The translations under genes and the position numbers were made by a program. This document shows positions 1-8,840 of a stretch of DNA of 59,134 bases, one piece after another; position 1 is the stretch's first letter; every line of letters begins with the position of its first letter. Source of the stretch: an uncultured Bacteroidota bacterium (GTDB taxonomy: Bacteria; Bacteroidota; Bacteroidia; Flavobacteriales; Flavobacteriaceae); contig CACAZM010000009.1 of the NCBI GenBank assembly GCA_902536935.1, forward strand, positions 1 through 59,134. Reading direction: 5' to 3'. Under the pieces are notes generated by a model. It searched no databases. It saw nothing but the letters and a program-made list of their open reading frames with translations, and had not been told where the DNA came from.

Positions 1-1
1 G

Positions 2-841
2 TTCCGCTATCGAAACCCTGTAATTGGCAGTGATGACGTGGTGATTGCCATATCCCAGTCTGGTGAAACGGCAGATACCCTAGCGGCCATTAAGCTTGCC
101 AAAGAAGCAGGCGCTTTTGTCTTTGGGATTTGTAATGTGGTGGGAAGTTCCATTGCACGTACTGCAGATACCGGCGCCTACACCCATGCGGGCCCAGAAA
201 TTGGAGTGGCATCCACAAAGGCGTTTACAACACAAATCACTATACTCATGCTCATTGGACTTCGCCTTGGACAGCTTAGAGGAACATTAACTAGTGAGGA
301 CTTTGCCCGTGTTGCTGCTGAGCTTGAGTCTCTTCCGAGGTCTATTGAGACTGTACTTACAAGTGAGAAGGATATTGAAAAAATTGCAAAAAGCTATAAA
401 GACGCCACCAACTTTTTGTATTTGGGAAGAGGCTATAATTTCCCTGTGGCCTTAGAAGGGGCACTTAAGCTTAAAGAGATTTCTTATATACATGCTGAGG
501 GCTATCCAGCCGCTGAAATGAAACACGGACCAATTGCGCTCATTGACAAAAACATGCCTGTGGTGGTGATTGCCACAAGCAAAGGACACTATGAAAAGGT
601 TGTGAGCAACATTCAAGAAATTAAATCGAGAGACGGGAAAATCATAGCGGTAGTCACTAATGGGGACAAGTCGGTTAAAGCCCTTGCAGACCATGTGATT
701 GAAATTCCAGAAGTCACAGAGTCTCTAACGCCCATATTGGCGTCAGTTCCTCTACAGTTACTTGCCTATCATATCGCAGTGATCCGGGGTTGTAATGTGG
801 ATCAGCCAAGAAACCTCGCTAAATCCGTAACGGTGGAATAA
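2..841 (+). CDS. glmS: Glutamine--fructose-6-phosphate aminotransferase (isomerizing), C-terminal part (5' truncated by window edge)
   Basis: Cytoplasmic enzyme that makes glucosamine-6-phosphate from fructose-6-phosphate and glutamine, the entry to UDP-GlcNAc for peptidoglycan, LPS and capsule. Only the isomerase half is visible: the frame is open from base 2 and begins inside the first SIS domain (the FRYRNP segment, then SQSGETADT, a sugar-phosphate-binding loop). The second SIS domain carries LGRGYNFPVALEGALKLKE and HAEGYPAAEMKHGP. The chain ends in PRNLAKSVTVE, the family C-terminus with the catalytic lysine. The N-terminal glutaminase domain lies outside the window. The stop overlaps the next ATG (TAATG), so the two are probably co-translated. 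The product feeds UDP-GlcNAc, the precursor for the polysaccharide operon just downstream. Identity is secure. Confidence 0.96.
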   Translation, partial: FRYRNPVIGSDDVVIAISQSGETADTLAAIKLAKEAGAFVFGICNVVGSSIARTADTGAYTHAGPEIGVASTKAFTTQITILMLIGLRLGQLRGTLTSEDFARVAAELESLPRSIETVLTSEKDIEKIAKSYKDATNFLYLGRGYNFPVALEGALKLKEISYIHAEGYPAAEMKHGPIALIDKNMPVVVIATSKGHYEKVVSNIQEIKSRDGKIIAVVTNGDKSVKALADHVIEIPEVTESLTPILASVPLQLLAYHIAVIRGCNVDQPRNLAKSVTVE

Positions 842-1269
842 TGAAGAAAAAGGCAATCATTGTATCGGGCTATTTTAATCCTTTGCACAAAGGCCATTTG
901 GAGTATTTTAATAACGCTAAGGCGCTATGCGACGAGCTCTTTGTGATTGTCAATAGCGACCATCAAAGAGAGCTAAAGGGGAGTAAGCCTTTTCAAGACG
1001 AACAGGAGCGACTACTGATTGTCAGCAACATCAAAGCAGTTGACAAGGCGGTTCTTTCTGTGGATCTAGACCGAACGGTTTGTATGAGCATTCGAAAGCT
1101 GGCTGAGCAGTATGGAACTGATTATGATTTGGCTTTTGCCAATGGGGGAGATCAAAACAACGACACCATTCCTGAAACCCCTGTTTGTAAGGAGTTAGGG
1201 GTAGAGATGGTAGACGGCATAGGAGAAAAAATACAGAGCAGCAGTTGGCTTTTAAAGAGCGATAAATAG
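841..1269 (+). CDS. Small adenylyl/cytidylyltransferase-family protein (RfaE C-domain/TagD-like fold)
   Basis: A 142-residue single-domain nucleotidyltransferase of the HxGH superfamily. SGYFNPLHKGHLEYF (about residues 9-23) contains the HKGH nucleotide-binding motif, and a GGDQ segment lies near residue 117. The family couples CTP or ATP to a phosphorylated small molecule such as glycerol-3-P, a heptose-1-P or ethanolamine-P. The second family signature (ISSTxI) is represented only by IQSSSWLL near the C-terminus, so the substrate cannot be named. Its ATG overlaps the glmS stop, which implies one transcript and links it to amino-sugar or envelope supply. A polysaccharide locus begins 134 bases downstream. 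Family assignment is firm; substrate unknown. Confidence 0.8.
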   Translation: MKKKAIIVSGYFNPLHKGHLEYFNNAKALCDELFVIVNSDHQRELKGSKPFQDEQERLLIVSNIKAVDKAVLSVDLDRTVCMSIRKLAEQYGTDYDLAFANGGDQNNDTIPETPVCKELGVEMVDGIGEKIQSSSWLLKSDK

Positions 1270-1303
1270 TGGGGGGGGAGATGGCCAATTCAAGCATGAC
1301 TGT

Positions 1304-1335
1304 TTCGTTCTCTTTATCGTAAAGGGAAAAACGAA
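1304..1335 (+). other. Long stem-loop in the leader of the polysaccharide operon
   Basis: TCTCTTTA (1309-1316), loop TCG, TAAAGGGA (1320-1327) form an 8-pair stem with one G-T wobble. It is extended by TTCGT (1304-1308) pairing with ACGAA (1331-1335) across an AAA bulge. No T-run follows, so it is not a standard terminator. It sits in the 134-base gap between the nucleotidyltransferase stop and the wbpA-like start. Being conserved or functional is inference. Confidence 0.45.
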
Positions 1336-1366
1336 TTAAAAGTGAAAAAAGAGGCGGGATCCATAA

Positions 1367-1403
1367 GGGCGAAGCCGTGGAAAATATAGACTACCAGCGG
1401 TAG
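1367..1403 (+). promoter_or_regulatory. Candidate ops-like element and mini-hairpin ahead of the polysaccharide operon
   Basis: GGGCGAAGCCGTGG (1367-1380) partly resembles the JUMPstart/ops element (GGCGGTAGCGT) of enterobacterial capsule and O-antigen leaders. CTACC-AGC-GGTAG (1391-1403) is a perfect 5-pair hairpin containing GCGGTAG. Bacteroidota are known to control capsule operons through specialised NusG paralogues (UpxY) acting on leader RNA, but no such gene is in this window. The match is short and may be chance. Confidence 0.25.
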
Positions 1404-1418
1404 ATGAAACTTATAAAA

Positions 1419-2684
1419 ATGAATTTAAAAAACGTAAAAATTGCAGTTATTGGCCAAGGATACGTAGGCCTTCCACTTGCAATTGAGTTTGGAAAAAAAT
1501 ACGAAACCATAGGCTTTGATATTAACTCCAAAAGGATTGATGAACTAAAAAGTGGTGACGACATCACAAAAGAAGCATCGAAAGAGCAAATTCAAAGCGC
1601 CTATTATCTTTCATTTCATTCAAATTTGGAAGCAATCAAAAGCAGTAATGTATACATCGTAACAGTCCCAACTCCAATAGACAACTTTAAAACCCCAAAC
1701 TTAAATCCATTAAAAAGCGCTTCAAAAATGCTTGGGGGTATTATTAAAAAAGGAGATATTGTCATTTATGAAAGCACTGTATTTCCTGGTTGCACGGAGG
1801 AAATATGTGTTCCGCTTTTAGAGAAAGAAAGCGGCCTAACATTCAATGAGGATTTTTTTTGCGGATATTCTCCAGAAAGAATTGTTCCAGGAGACAAAGT
1901 GAATACTTTAACAACTATAATGAAGGTAACTTCAGGGTCCAAAGATGAAATCGCAGATTTTGTCGACCAGCTATATATGTCTATAATTACTGCTGGGACA
2001 CACAAAGCACCGAACATCAAAGTCGCAGAAGCTTCAAAGGCAATCGAAAATGCACAACGAGACTTAAATATTTCTTTTGTTAACGAGCTTGCTTTAATAT
2101 TTGATCGAATTGGCATTGACACTCAAGATGTACTTGATGCAGCTGGAACAAAATGGAATTTTTTAAAATATAAACCGGGTTTGGTGGGGGGACATTGTAT
2201 AAGTGTTGATCCATATTACCTAGCTTATAAAGCTGAAAATGTAGGTTATTACCCTGAGGTGATTTTAAGCGGGAGAAGAGTTAATGACAACATGGGCGTT
2301 TTTGTTGCGAACAAAACGATTAAAATGCTTATTAATGCTGGAAAACAAATCAAAGGCTCTAAAGTGTTAGTTCTTGGCGTAACGTTTAAAGAAAATTGTC
2401 CTGACATCCGAAACACTAAAGTTATTGACGTTTACAATGAATTGCTTGATTTTGGGCTATCAGTTGACCTCTATGATCCGCAAGCTGACATTCAAGAGGT
2501 AAAAGAAGAATATGGCGCGGAACTTGTACCATCAATTTCTGAAAAGTATGACGGAATTTTACTAGCTGTTTCCCACAAAGAATTTACCAAATTAAAATTA
2601 TCATCTCTTAAAAAGGACTCAAATTCAATAGTTTTTGATTTAAAGGGGTTTTTGCCAAGAGACCAAGTTAATTCTAGACTTTAA
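1419..2684 (+). CDS. wbpA: UDP-N-acetyl-D-glucosamine 6-dehydrogenase (WbpA/TviB-type nucleotide-sugar dehydrogenase)
   Basis: Oxidises C6 of a UDP-HexNAc to the uronic acid with two NAD+, step 1 of UDP-ManNAc3NAcA synthesis. Visible: Rossmann GQGYVG near the N-terminus, [19 protein letters not shown], the [11 protein letters not shown] substrate segment, [13 protein letters not shown], the catalytic cysteine in GGHCISVDP (about C260), and the C-terminal [14 protein letters not shown]. The active-site segments favour the WbpA/TviB branch over UDP-glucose dehydrogenases. An ATG lies at 1404, but the one at 1419 ([12 protein letters not shown]) fits family N-termini and follows an A/T-rich stretch, whereas 1404 abuts a G-rich hairpin. 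First gene of a ten-gene operon; the next starts 4 bases on. The specific substrate is inferred from the neighbouring wbpE, wbpD, wbpB and wbpI homologues. Confidence 0.88.
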   Translation: MNLKNVKIAVIGQGYVGLPLAIEFGKKYETIGFDINSKRIDELKSGDDITKEASKEQIQSAYYLSFHSNLEAIKSSNVYIVTVPTPIDNFKTPNLNPLKSASKMLGGIIKKGDIVIYESTVFPGCTEEICVPLLEKESGLTFNEDFFCGYSPERIVPGDKVNTLTTIMKVTSGSKDEIADFVDQLYMSIITAGTHKAPNIKVAEASKAIENAQRDLNISFVNELALIFDRIGIDTQDVLDAAGTKWNFLKYKPGLVGGHCISVDPYYLAYKAENVGYYPEVILSGRRVNDNMGVFVANKTIKMLINAGKQIKGSKVLVLGVTFKENCPDIRNTKVIDVYNELLDFGLSVDLYDPQADIQEVKEEYGAELVPSISEKYDGILLAVSHKEFTKLKLSSLKKDSNSIVFDLKGFLPRDQVNSRL

Positions 2685-2688
2685 GTTT

Positions 2689-3819
2689 ATGTCAAAACAA
2701 ATACAGATGGTTGACTTAAAAAGTCAATATGAAAACATTAAGGACAGCATTGACTCTGCAATTCTAGATACGGTTCGCTCTACTCAATTTATTAATGGCC
2801 CTCAAGTAAAATCATTTACCAAAAGTCTTGCAGAATATACGGGTTCTAAACATGTTATTCCCTGTGCCAATGGGACAGACGCCCTTCAAATTGCTTTAAT
2901 GGCATTAGACCTTAAAGCAGGAGATGAGGTTATTTGTCCAAGCTTTACCTATGTGGCTACAGCAGAAGTTATATCTCTTTTGGGCCTAACACCTGTTATG
3001 GCCGATGTGGACCCAAAAACCTTCAACATAACTTCAGAGCTTGTTAAACCACTTATTACATCTAGAACGAAAGCAATTGTACCAGTACACTTATATGGAC
3101 AATCTTGCGATATGGAGGGAATATTAAAACTGGCAAAATCTAATAACCTTTTCGTTATTGAAGACAACGCGCAAGCAATAGGTGTAAAATATACGTTTCA
3201 AAATGGATCAGTTCACAATACGGGCACTATGGGTCATATTGGAACCACTTCTTTTTTCCCCTCAAAGAATTTAGGGTGCTATGGAGATGGAGGAGCGATG
3301 TTTACCAATGACGACGATCTTGCCATGAAATTAAAAATGATCGCCAATCATGGCCAAGAAGTCAAATACTATCATAAAGTAATCGGCTGTAATTCAAGGT
3401 TAGATTCTATCCAAGCATCCATATTAGATGTTAAATTAAAACACCTAGACGAGTATTCTGCTGCCAGAAATCAGATGGCTTTAAGGTATGATGAGGTATT
3501 CTCAACCGTCGAAGGATTAGAAATACCGAAAAGACAAGAGAATTCAACACATGTTTTTCATCAATATACATTAAAGACTAATCCTGAATTAAGAGATAAG
3601 ATAATTAGTCACCTTAAAGAGAATGGAATCCCAGCAATGATTTATTATCCAGTTCCATTATATAAACAGGAAGCGTTTTCACATTATGTCGACCCCGATT
3701 TTGAAATACCCAATGTTGAAAGACTATGTAAAAGTGTGTTTTCATTACCGATTCACACGGAAATAGAGTCATCAAATCAGGATTATATAATTAAAGAGAT
3801 TCAAAACTTTTTTAATTAA
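2689..3819 (+). CDS. wbpE: DegT/DnrJ/EryC1/StrS PLP-dependent aminotransferase (WbpE-like, UDP-3-keto sugar 3-aminotransferase)
   Basis: Transfers an amino group from glutamate to the 3-keto group of UDP-2-acetamido-3-keto-glucuronate. The 376 residues match the family length. Visible: [12 protein letters not shown] (phosphate-binding, about 59-70), [18 protein letters not shown], the cofactor-stacking EDNAQAIG (158-165), and the PLP lysine in [16 protein letters not shown] (K193). The order dehydrogenase-aminotransferase-acetyltransferase-oxidoreductase is a diagnostic set for diacetamido-uronic acids. It lies 4 bases after the dehydrogenase and 11 before the acetyltransferase, so it is surely co-transcribed. 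Family certain; the exact sugar is inferred from context. Confidence 0.87.
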   Translation: MSKQIQMVDLKSQYENIKDSIDSAILDTVRSTQFINGPQVKSFTKSLAEYTGSKHVIPCANGTDALQIALMALDLKAGDEVICPSFTYVATAEVISLLGLTPVMADVDPKTFNITSELVKPLITSRTKAIVPVHLYGQSCDMEGILKLAKSNNLFVIEDNAQAIGVKYTFQNGSVHNTGTMGHIGTTSFFPSKNLGCYGDGGAMFTNDDDLAMKLKMIANHGQEVKYYHKVIGCNSRLDSIQASILDVKLKHLDEYSAARNQMALRYDEVFSTVEGLEIPKRQENSTHVFHQYTLKTNPELRDKIISHLKENGIPAMIYYPVPLYKQEAFSHYVDPDFEIPNVERLCKSVFSLPIHTEIESSNQDYIIKEIQNFFN

Positions 3820-3830
3820 AAACAGTTTAT

Positions 3831-4412
3831 ATGGAAAAAAAATATTTTGTGCATGAAAGCTCTTATGTAGATGAGCCATGTGCGATAGGTTCAGGAACAA
3901 AGATCTGGCATTTTTCACATGTGATGAAAGACTGTGAAATAGGTAAGAATTGTAACATCGGGCAAAACGTAGTTATCTCTCCTTCAGTTAAGCTTGGAAA
4001 CAATGTAAAAATCCAAAACAACGTCTCAGTTTATACTGGAGTGATTTGTGAAGACGATGTGTTTCTTGGGCCCTCAATGGTTTTCACCAATGTAATCAAC
4101 CCTAGAAGCGGAGTAATTAGGAGAGATGAATACATGACAACAATCGTTAAGAAAGGCGCAACAATTGGAGCAAATGCAACAATTGTTTGTGGGAATGATA
4201 TAGGGAAATATGCTTTTATAGGAGCTGGAGCAGTAGTTACAAAGGAAGTGGCGGATTACTCCCTTGTGGTTGGAAATCCCGCAAAACAAATTGGGTGGAT
4301 GAGTGAATACGGAGAACGATTAGAGTTTAATTCTGAAGGAATCGCCATTTGTAAACATTCTGATAAAGTATATGAATTATTAAATGATAAAGTAATAATT
4401 ACCGATGAGTAA
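3831..4412 (+). CDS. wbpD: UDP-sugar 3-N-acetyltransferase (WbpD-like, left-handed beta-helix)
   Basis: Acetylates the new 3-amino group with acetyl-CoA, giving UDP-GlcNAc3NAcA. The 193-residue protein is built of hexapeptide repeats, for example [26 protein letters not shown] and [12 protein letters not shown]. The IWHFSHV segment (25-31) is the conserved His-containing active-site region of this family. [25 protein letters not shown] is the typical C-terminal coil closing the helix, split here over two short motifs. The start overlaps nothing, and the end overlaps the next ATG by 8 bases. Family certain; the WbpD subtype is supported by its neighbours. Confidence 0.87.
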   Translation: MEKKYFVHESSYVDEPCAIGSGTKIWHFSHVMKDCEIGKNCNIGQNVVISPSVKLGNNVKIQNNVSVYTGVICEDDVFLGPSMVFTNVINPRSGVIRRDEYMTTIVKKGATIGANATIVCGNDIGKYAFIGAGAVVTKEVADYSLVVGNPAKQIGWMSEYGERLEFNSEGIAICKHSDKVYELLNDKVIITDE

Positions 4413-5310
4413 AAATTTTGCGTTGATAGGGGCTGCCGGGTACATCGCCCCAAGACATATGAAGGCTATAAAGGATACTGGAAATAAGTTACTTGCAGCT
4501 ATGGATCCCTCAGATAGCGTAGGGATTTTGGACTCCTATTTTCCAGAATCATACTTCTTTACAGAGTTTGAACGGTTCGATAGGCATATAGAAAAATTAA
4601 AGTATGACGAAGGCATAAAACTAGATTATGTGTCAATTTGCTCGCCAAATTACTTACATGATGCCCACATTCGATTTGCTTTACGTTCAGGTGCAGATGC
4701 GATTTGTGAAAAGCCCCTTGTACTAAACCCTTGGAATATTGACAAACTTGAAAAGATTGAAGAGAGTACAGGAAAAAAAACGTATAATATTTTACAATTA
4801 AGGGTACACCCTTCGATCATTTCACTTAGGGAAAAAGTAATTTCCCAACAAAAAAACACAAAATACGAAGTTGAATTAACATATATAACCACGAGGGGGA
4901 ATTGGTATAATAATTCGTGGAAAGGTGAAGAGGCTAAATCAGGAGGTATTGCAACCAATATTGGAGTACATTTTTTTGATATGCTTGGCTGGTTATTTGG
5001 AGACATTCAAATAAACAAAGTTAAGAACAGAGAGAAAAACACAGCATCAGGTTTTTTAGAGTTTAAAAAAGCAAGAGTAAAATGGTTTTTATCAACTGAA
5101 AAAAAGCACTTGCCCAATAAAGTCGCAGCGGGAGGCCAGACCACCTATAGATCCATTAAAATTGATGGCAAAGAATTGGAGTTTAGCTCTGGATTTGCAG
5201 ACCTTCACACCCTTCTATACAAAGACATTGTTAATGGCAAAGGCTATGGCCTTCATGAAGTCAGAAAAGCAATCGAGATAGTCTATAACATAAGGACAGC
5301 TAATATATAA
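4405..5310 (+). CDS. wbpB: Gfo/Idh/MocA-family oxidoreductase (WbpB-like, UDP-GlcNAcA 3-dehydrogenase)
   Basis: Oxidises C3 of UDP-GlcNAc-uronic acid so that WbpE can transaminate it; in known systems the NADH is recycled internally and the enzyme works in tandem with the aminotransferase. Visible: a slightly unusual N-terminal Rossmann loop [12 protein letters not shown] (8-18), [17 protein letters not shown] (78-93), the catalytic EKP (102-104), then a C-terminal alpha/beta domain with [12 protein letters not shown] and the [13 protein letters not shown] helix typical of this family. The 301 residues are near the lower end for the family. It overlaps wbpD by 8 bases and is followed after 1 base by the flippase. 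Confidence 0.86.
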   Translation: MSKNFALIGAAGYIAPRHMKAIKDTGNKLLAAMDPSDSVGILDSYFPESYFFTEFERFDRHIEKLKYDEGIKLDYVSICSPNYLHDAHIRFALRSGADAICEKPLVLNPWNIDKLEKIEESTGKKTYNILQLRVHPSIISLREKVISQQKNTKYEVELTYITTRGNWYNNSWKGEEAKSGGIATNIGVHFFDMLGWLFGDIQINKVKNREKNTASGFLEFKKARVKWFLSTEKKHLPNKVAAGGQTTYRSIKIDGKELEFSSGFADLHTLLYKDIVNGKGYGLHEVRKAIEIVYNIRTANI

Positions 5311-5311
5311 T

Positions 5312-6559
5312 ATGTTGAGAGCATTAGAGTGGATAAAAAGAAACAAGAGCTACTTTAAAAACTTTTTGAAAATATTAATCGCAACCTCAGCATCTCAATT
5401 AATATTAATATCAGCCACTCCATTTTTATCTCGCATTTATTCAACTAATGATTTTGGTGCCCAGGGAGTATTGTTTTCCGTAGTCTCAATATTAACCTTT
5501 TTATCAACTTTGAGATATGAAAATATTTTAATAATTGAAAGAAGAGAAAAACCTATACTTTTATTTACTCTTGTTTTAAAGTTACTTTCAAGATCAACAA
5601 TTTTTATTTTTTTCTTATTGTTGGCGTTTAATAGTATTATTCCGGGTTTAATTGGTCTTGGCTCATACTATAAGAACCTGTTGTTTTTTGTTCCAGTAAT
5701 TTTATTTTTTAATTCGCTTTACGAATTATTCATATTATATAAGAACCGACTCAATGATTTTAATTTTATATCAAAATTAAAAGTTTCACAAAGCTTAATT
5801 TCCTCAACAAGCCAATTGATTTTAGGAATTTTTGGCACAGGTGCAGTCGGACTCATCCTTGGCCCAGTAATTAGCAAAGCTTCATTGACAATTAAAAGCC
5901 TCCGGATTAATAGTTTGTTTTTAAGATTTACAAACAAAGAGAAAAGCCTATTCAAATTTCATTACAAATTTCCTATATACGATGTCCCCAACAACCTTAT
6001 TAACACAATTATTCAATACATACCAATTTTGTTTTTTGGAGCTTATAACAAAATAGAATTAAGCGGGGCATACTTCATGTCAATGAGAATTATTCAATCA
6101 CCAGTTTCCATACTTTCACACTCTATATTGGAAGTATACAAAAGCAAAATTTCAGAAACCATTAGTTTTAAATTAAGAAAAAAAGTTTTTTACGATACAA
6201 TTGCTCTTATTTTACTTCTAACCCTTTTGCCACTTGTGTTTTCATTCTTTTATGTGGAAGAAATTCTTATTTATTTTTTGGGGGAATCTTGGAATTATAC
6301 CGCATCATTCACAAAAATATTGTTGCCCAGCCTTTATTTGAAACTTTATTCTTACCCGCTTAGTTACATAATAATTTTAAAAAACAAACAGAACATGAAC
6401 TTATACATTAATTTTATAATCATTTCTTTTATGGCCATAGTTTTATTGTCAAATAAAAATTTATTACCAACCGAGTTTGTTCAGCTAATAAATATGGTTT
6501 TTTGCTTTAAGTCTATTGCGACAATTGCATATTCTGCCTATTTAATTCATCAAAAATGA
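5312..6559 (+). CDS. wzx: Wzx-type O-antigen/capsule repeat-unit flippase
   Basis: A 415-residue polytopic inner-membrane protein of the polysaccharide-transport branch of the MOP superfamily, with about 12 predicted hydrophobic helices spread over the whole chain. The N-terminus (LILISATPFLSRIYSTNDFGAQG) has the typical first helix followed by a small-residue loop. It flips undecaprenyl-PP-linked repeat units to the periplasmic face. Codon use is strongly AT-rich. It overlaps the next glycosyltransferase by 4 bases (ATGA). A second flippase-like gene exists at 31656, but this one sits inside the biosynthetic operon and is the natural partner of the Wzy-like gene at 7599. Confidence 0.85.
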   Translation: MLRALEWIKRNKSYFKNFLKILIATSASQLILISATPFLSRIYSTNDFGAQGVLFSVVSILTFLSTLRYENILIIERREKPILLFTLVLKLLSRSTIFIFFLLLAFNSIIPGLIGLGSYYKNLLFFVPVILFFNSLYELFILYKNRLNDFNFISKLKVSQSLISSTSQLILGIFGTGAVGLILGPVISKASLTIKSLRINSLFLRFTNKEKSLFKFHYKFPIYDVPNNLINTIIQYIPILFFGAYNKIELSGAYFMSMRIIQSPVSILSHSILEVYKSKISETISFKLRKKVFYDTIALILLLTLLPLVFSFFYVEEILIYFLGESWNYTASFTKILLPSLYLKLYSYPLSYIIILKNKQNMNLYINFIIISFMAIVLLSNKNLLPTEFVQLINMVFCFKSIATIAYSAYLIHQK

Positions 6560-7605
6560 ACCAAAAAAAAGTTTTATTTATCGCATATTATTATTTTCCT
6601 TTCAAAGAGGTTGGGGCAACAAGAGTTAACTACTGGTCAAAAGAACTACCATTAAACTCAGACTTTAAGAGTTTCGTTTTAACATCAACAAAAATAAATC
6701 ACATGACCGATATTTCTGTTGATGGCCTTGAGATAAAAAGAATCCCAACCTTTACCAGGAACCCTTTTGTTTGGAGCTTAAAAATTATTCCAGCTCTATT
6801 TAATATCACTCGCAAATGTAGAGTCGCCATAATTAGCGGAGGTCCGTTTTCCCCTTTTTTTCTTTCATACTTATTGCGCTTTTTGGGATGTAAGGTGATA
6901 CTGGACTTTAGGGACCCTTATGCAAACAATCCCCTTCACAAGGTGAACACTATTAAAAGATATTTAAAACTATTTTTTGAAGCTTTGGTTTGTATTCCAG
7001 CAAATAAAATAATATCAGTTAATCCTTATTGTCAAGAACTAATTGCTGCAAACAAAAAGAAGTTCACAATAATAGACAACGGTTTTGATGAGAAAATTGT
7101 AACTTCTTTAATCCCTCCTAAGATCTCTTTGAACACCATTGGTTATGCAGGGAAAATAAACCCTAGCAGGAATATTAATGCTTTTTTAGGGACAATGGGG
7201 AAGTCTCATATTTATATGAATTTCAAACTTATTTACATTGGGCCGGACTTCGATAAAATCAGCCCTAAATTTAAAAATAGAGTAAAAAATATAGGCTTTG
7301 TCAGTTACAAAAAAACCCTTGAAGAGCTAAATAAATGTGAAATTTTGTTGTTATTATATGGAGGAGAAAAGTTTGAGTCATCAACTAAGGTCTTCGATTA
7401 TATTTCATTAAAAAAACCCATACTTTTATATCCAAACAAAAAATCTACTAAAACTCAGATTGATAAAATTTTGGAAAACTATCCTCATACCAAGTCCCTA
7501 GTTGAAAAACCAACAAGCAGGGGTTTGGCAAATTTTAACACTGTTTTATTTTCTCGGAAAAAAGGCCTAGAAAAATTAATTAAAATTATCAAGGAAGTAT
7601 GGTAG
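6556..7605 (+). CDS. Glycosyltransferase, GT-B fold (GT4-like)
   Basis: A 349-residue GT-B-like transferase expected to add one sugar to the lipid-linked repeat unit on the cytoplasmic membrane face. The N-terminal half opens with VLFIAYYYFPFKEVGATRV, the usual first beta-strand and glycine loop of family-4 enzymes. LDFRDPYANNP (about 115-125) is typical of a subgroup of these. The C-terminal half has GYAGKINPSRN and a STKVFDYISLKKPILLY segment matching the nucleotide-binding E/K-F-x-Y motif. Donor and acceptor cannot be deduced. Overlaps both neighbours (4 and 7 bases). Confidence 0.75.
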   Translation: MNQKKVLFIAYYYFPFKEVGATRVNYWSKELPLNSDFKSFVLTSTKINHMTDISVDGLEIKRIPTFTRNPFVWSLKIIPALFNITRKCRVAIISGGPFSPFFLSYLLRFLGCKVILDFRDPYANNPLHKVNTIKRYLKLFFEALVCIPANKIISVNPYCQELIAANKKKFTIIDNGFDEKIVTSLIPPKISLNTIGYAGKINPSRNINAFLGTMGKSHIYMNFKLIYIGPDFDKISPKFKNRVKNIGFVSYKKTLEELNKCEILLLLYGGEKFESSTKVFDYISLKKPILLYPNKKSTKTQIDKILENYPHTKSLVEKPTSRGLANFNTVLFSRKKGLEKLIKIIKEVW

Positions 7606-8840
7606 TTTTAAGCTCTCTTTTTTTAGTCTTTATTAACTTCTGGATTTTATATTCAAGGAGAATGAAAAGCATATTTAATCCAATAAAAATTTTTTCTTTT
7701 TTTCTAGCGGTATATTATACGGTTCCGTCTGTGATGTTCTCAATATTTTCATATGAAAACCCATTTTCTCCAATTGAAAAAAGCCTCTTGACTTATCAAA
7801 ACTTTTTAATCACTGTATTTGTGACAGTGGTGATTTTTGTTAGTGGGCTAATTAAGAAAAGAAACATCAAAACATTTAATTACGACTACAGCTCACAAAC
7901 TGTCTTTGTTATTGCAATTGCTTTAATGTTTCTTGGGCTTTATGTTAAAATTCAATTATTTTTGGATGGCCTCTATAGTGTTGAAAACAAATTGACTTTA
8001 GGCCCCTCAAGGCTTACTAGAATACAAGTTTTTTTCAGAAATATTGACCTTTGGGGGTTTTTAATATTATCTCCTATAATACCAAAGCTTGTTTATAAAA
8101 GACAAAAACCAATTACGAAGTTAATTTACTTTACATACCTATTTGTTTTAATTTATTTTTCAATAATTCAAGGAAGAAGAACTGGGGTTATATTGCCAAT
8201 ATTAACCGTTATGGCCTCCTTCATTTTATATAAAAAATCATCAATAAAAAAATTAATTCCTTTAGGGGGCATTGTGATAGCGACTTTAGTAAGCGTAACT
8301 TATAATCGAGTTAAAAATGCAGGAATTTCATTTTCCCAAGACGTGGCTCAGATTTTGATGGACTCAATTTTAGCAAGGCTGTTTAACCCATACACAGTCC
8401 TTAACAAAGTTATTGAACAGGGATCAATAAATGATATTTCTGGGTTTAGTCTGATACTAAAGGGCTTTGTACCATCATTTTTATATGCCAACAAGCCTGA
8501 TTTAAGCATTGGTAATGAGTTTGGAAAATCAATCGGGCTTATAAGAAGCAATGATAATTTTACTGGTATTAATCCAGGTTGGTTAGCAGAGGGCTATTAT
8601 TATTTTAACTTTTTTGGTATAGTTTTAAGCGCAGTTATTTTTTCTCTTCTTCTAAGCGTGTTTTCAAAAAACACCAATTTAAAGTATGAGTCTTCCGTTC
8701 TTTTTCTTCTTCTATTAATACAATTATTATCGTCCGGGTTCCAAATGGAAATAGCCGCATCAACAAACTTTTATTTTAAAACAGCAATTATTTTATGGTT
8801 AATCACTAGTTTTTCTTCAAGACTTAAAGTTAGAACATGA
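7599..8840 (+). CDS. wzy: O-antigen/capsule repeat-unit polymerase (Wzy-like membrane protein)
   Basis: A 413-residue very hydrophobic protein with about 11-12 predicted transmembrane helices and a long periplasmic loop in the second half (around residues 240-340), the usual Wzy topology. QGRRTGVILPIL (about 190-201) resembles the positively charged segment preceding a membrane helix in O-antigen polymerases. Sequence in this family is poorly conserved, so the call rests on topology and position between two glycosyltransferases in an operon with wzx. The reaction would be block polymerisation of undecaprenyl-PP repeat units in the periplasm. The gene at 11659 is an alternative or additional polymerase/ligase. 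Confidence 0.7.
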   Translation: MVVLSSLFLVFINFWILYSRRMKSIFNPIKIFSFFLAVYYTVPSVMFSIFSYENPFSPIEKSLLTYQNFLITVFVTVVIFVSGLIKKRNIKTFNYDYSSQTVFVIAIALMFLGLYVKIQLFLDGLYSVENKLTLGPSRLTRIQVFFRNIDLWGFLILSPIIPKLVYKRQKPITKLIYFTYLFVLIYFSIIQGRRTGVILPILTVMASFILYKKSSIKKLIPLGGIVIATLVSVTYNRVKNAGISFSQDVAQILMDSILARLFNPYTVLNKVIEQGSINDISGFSLILKGFVPSFLYANKPDLSIGNEFGKSIGLIRSNDNFTGINPGWLAEGYYYFNFFGIVLSAVIFSLLLSVFSKNTNLKYESSVLFLLLLIQLLSSGFQMEIAASTNFYFKTAIILWLITSFSSRLKVRT

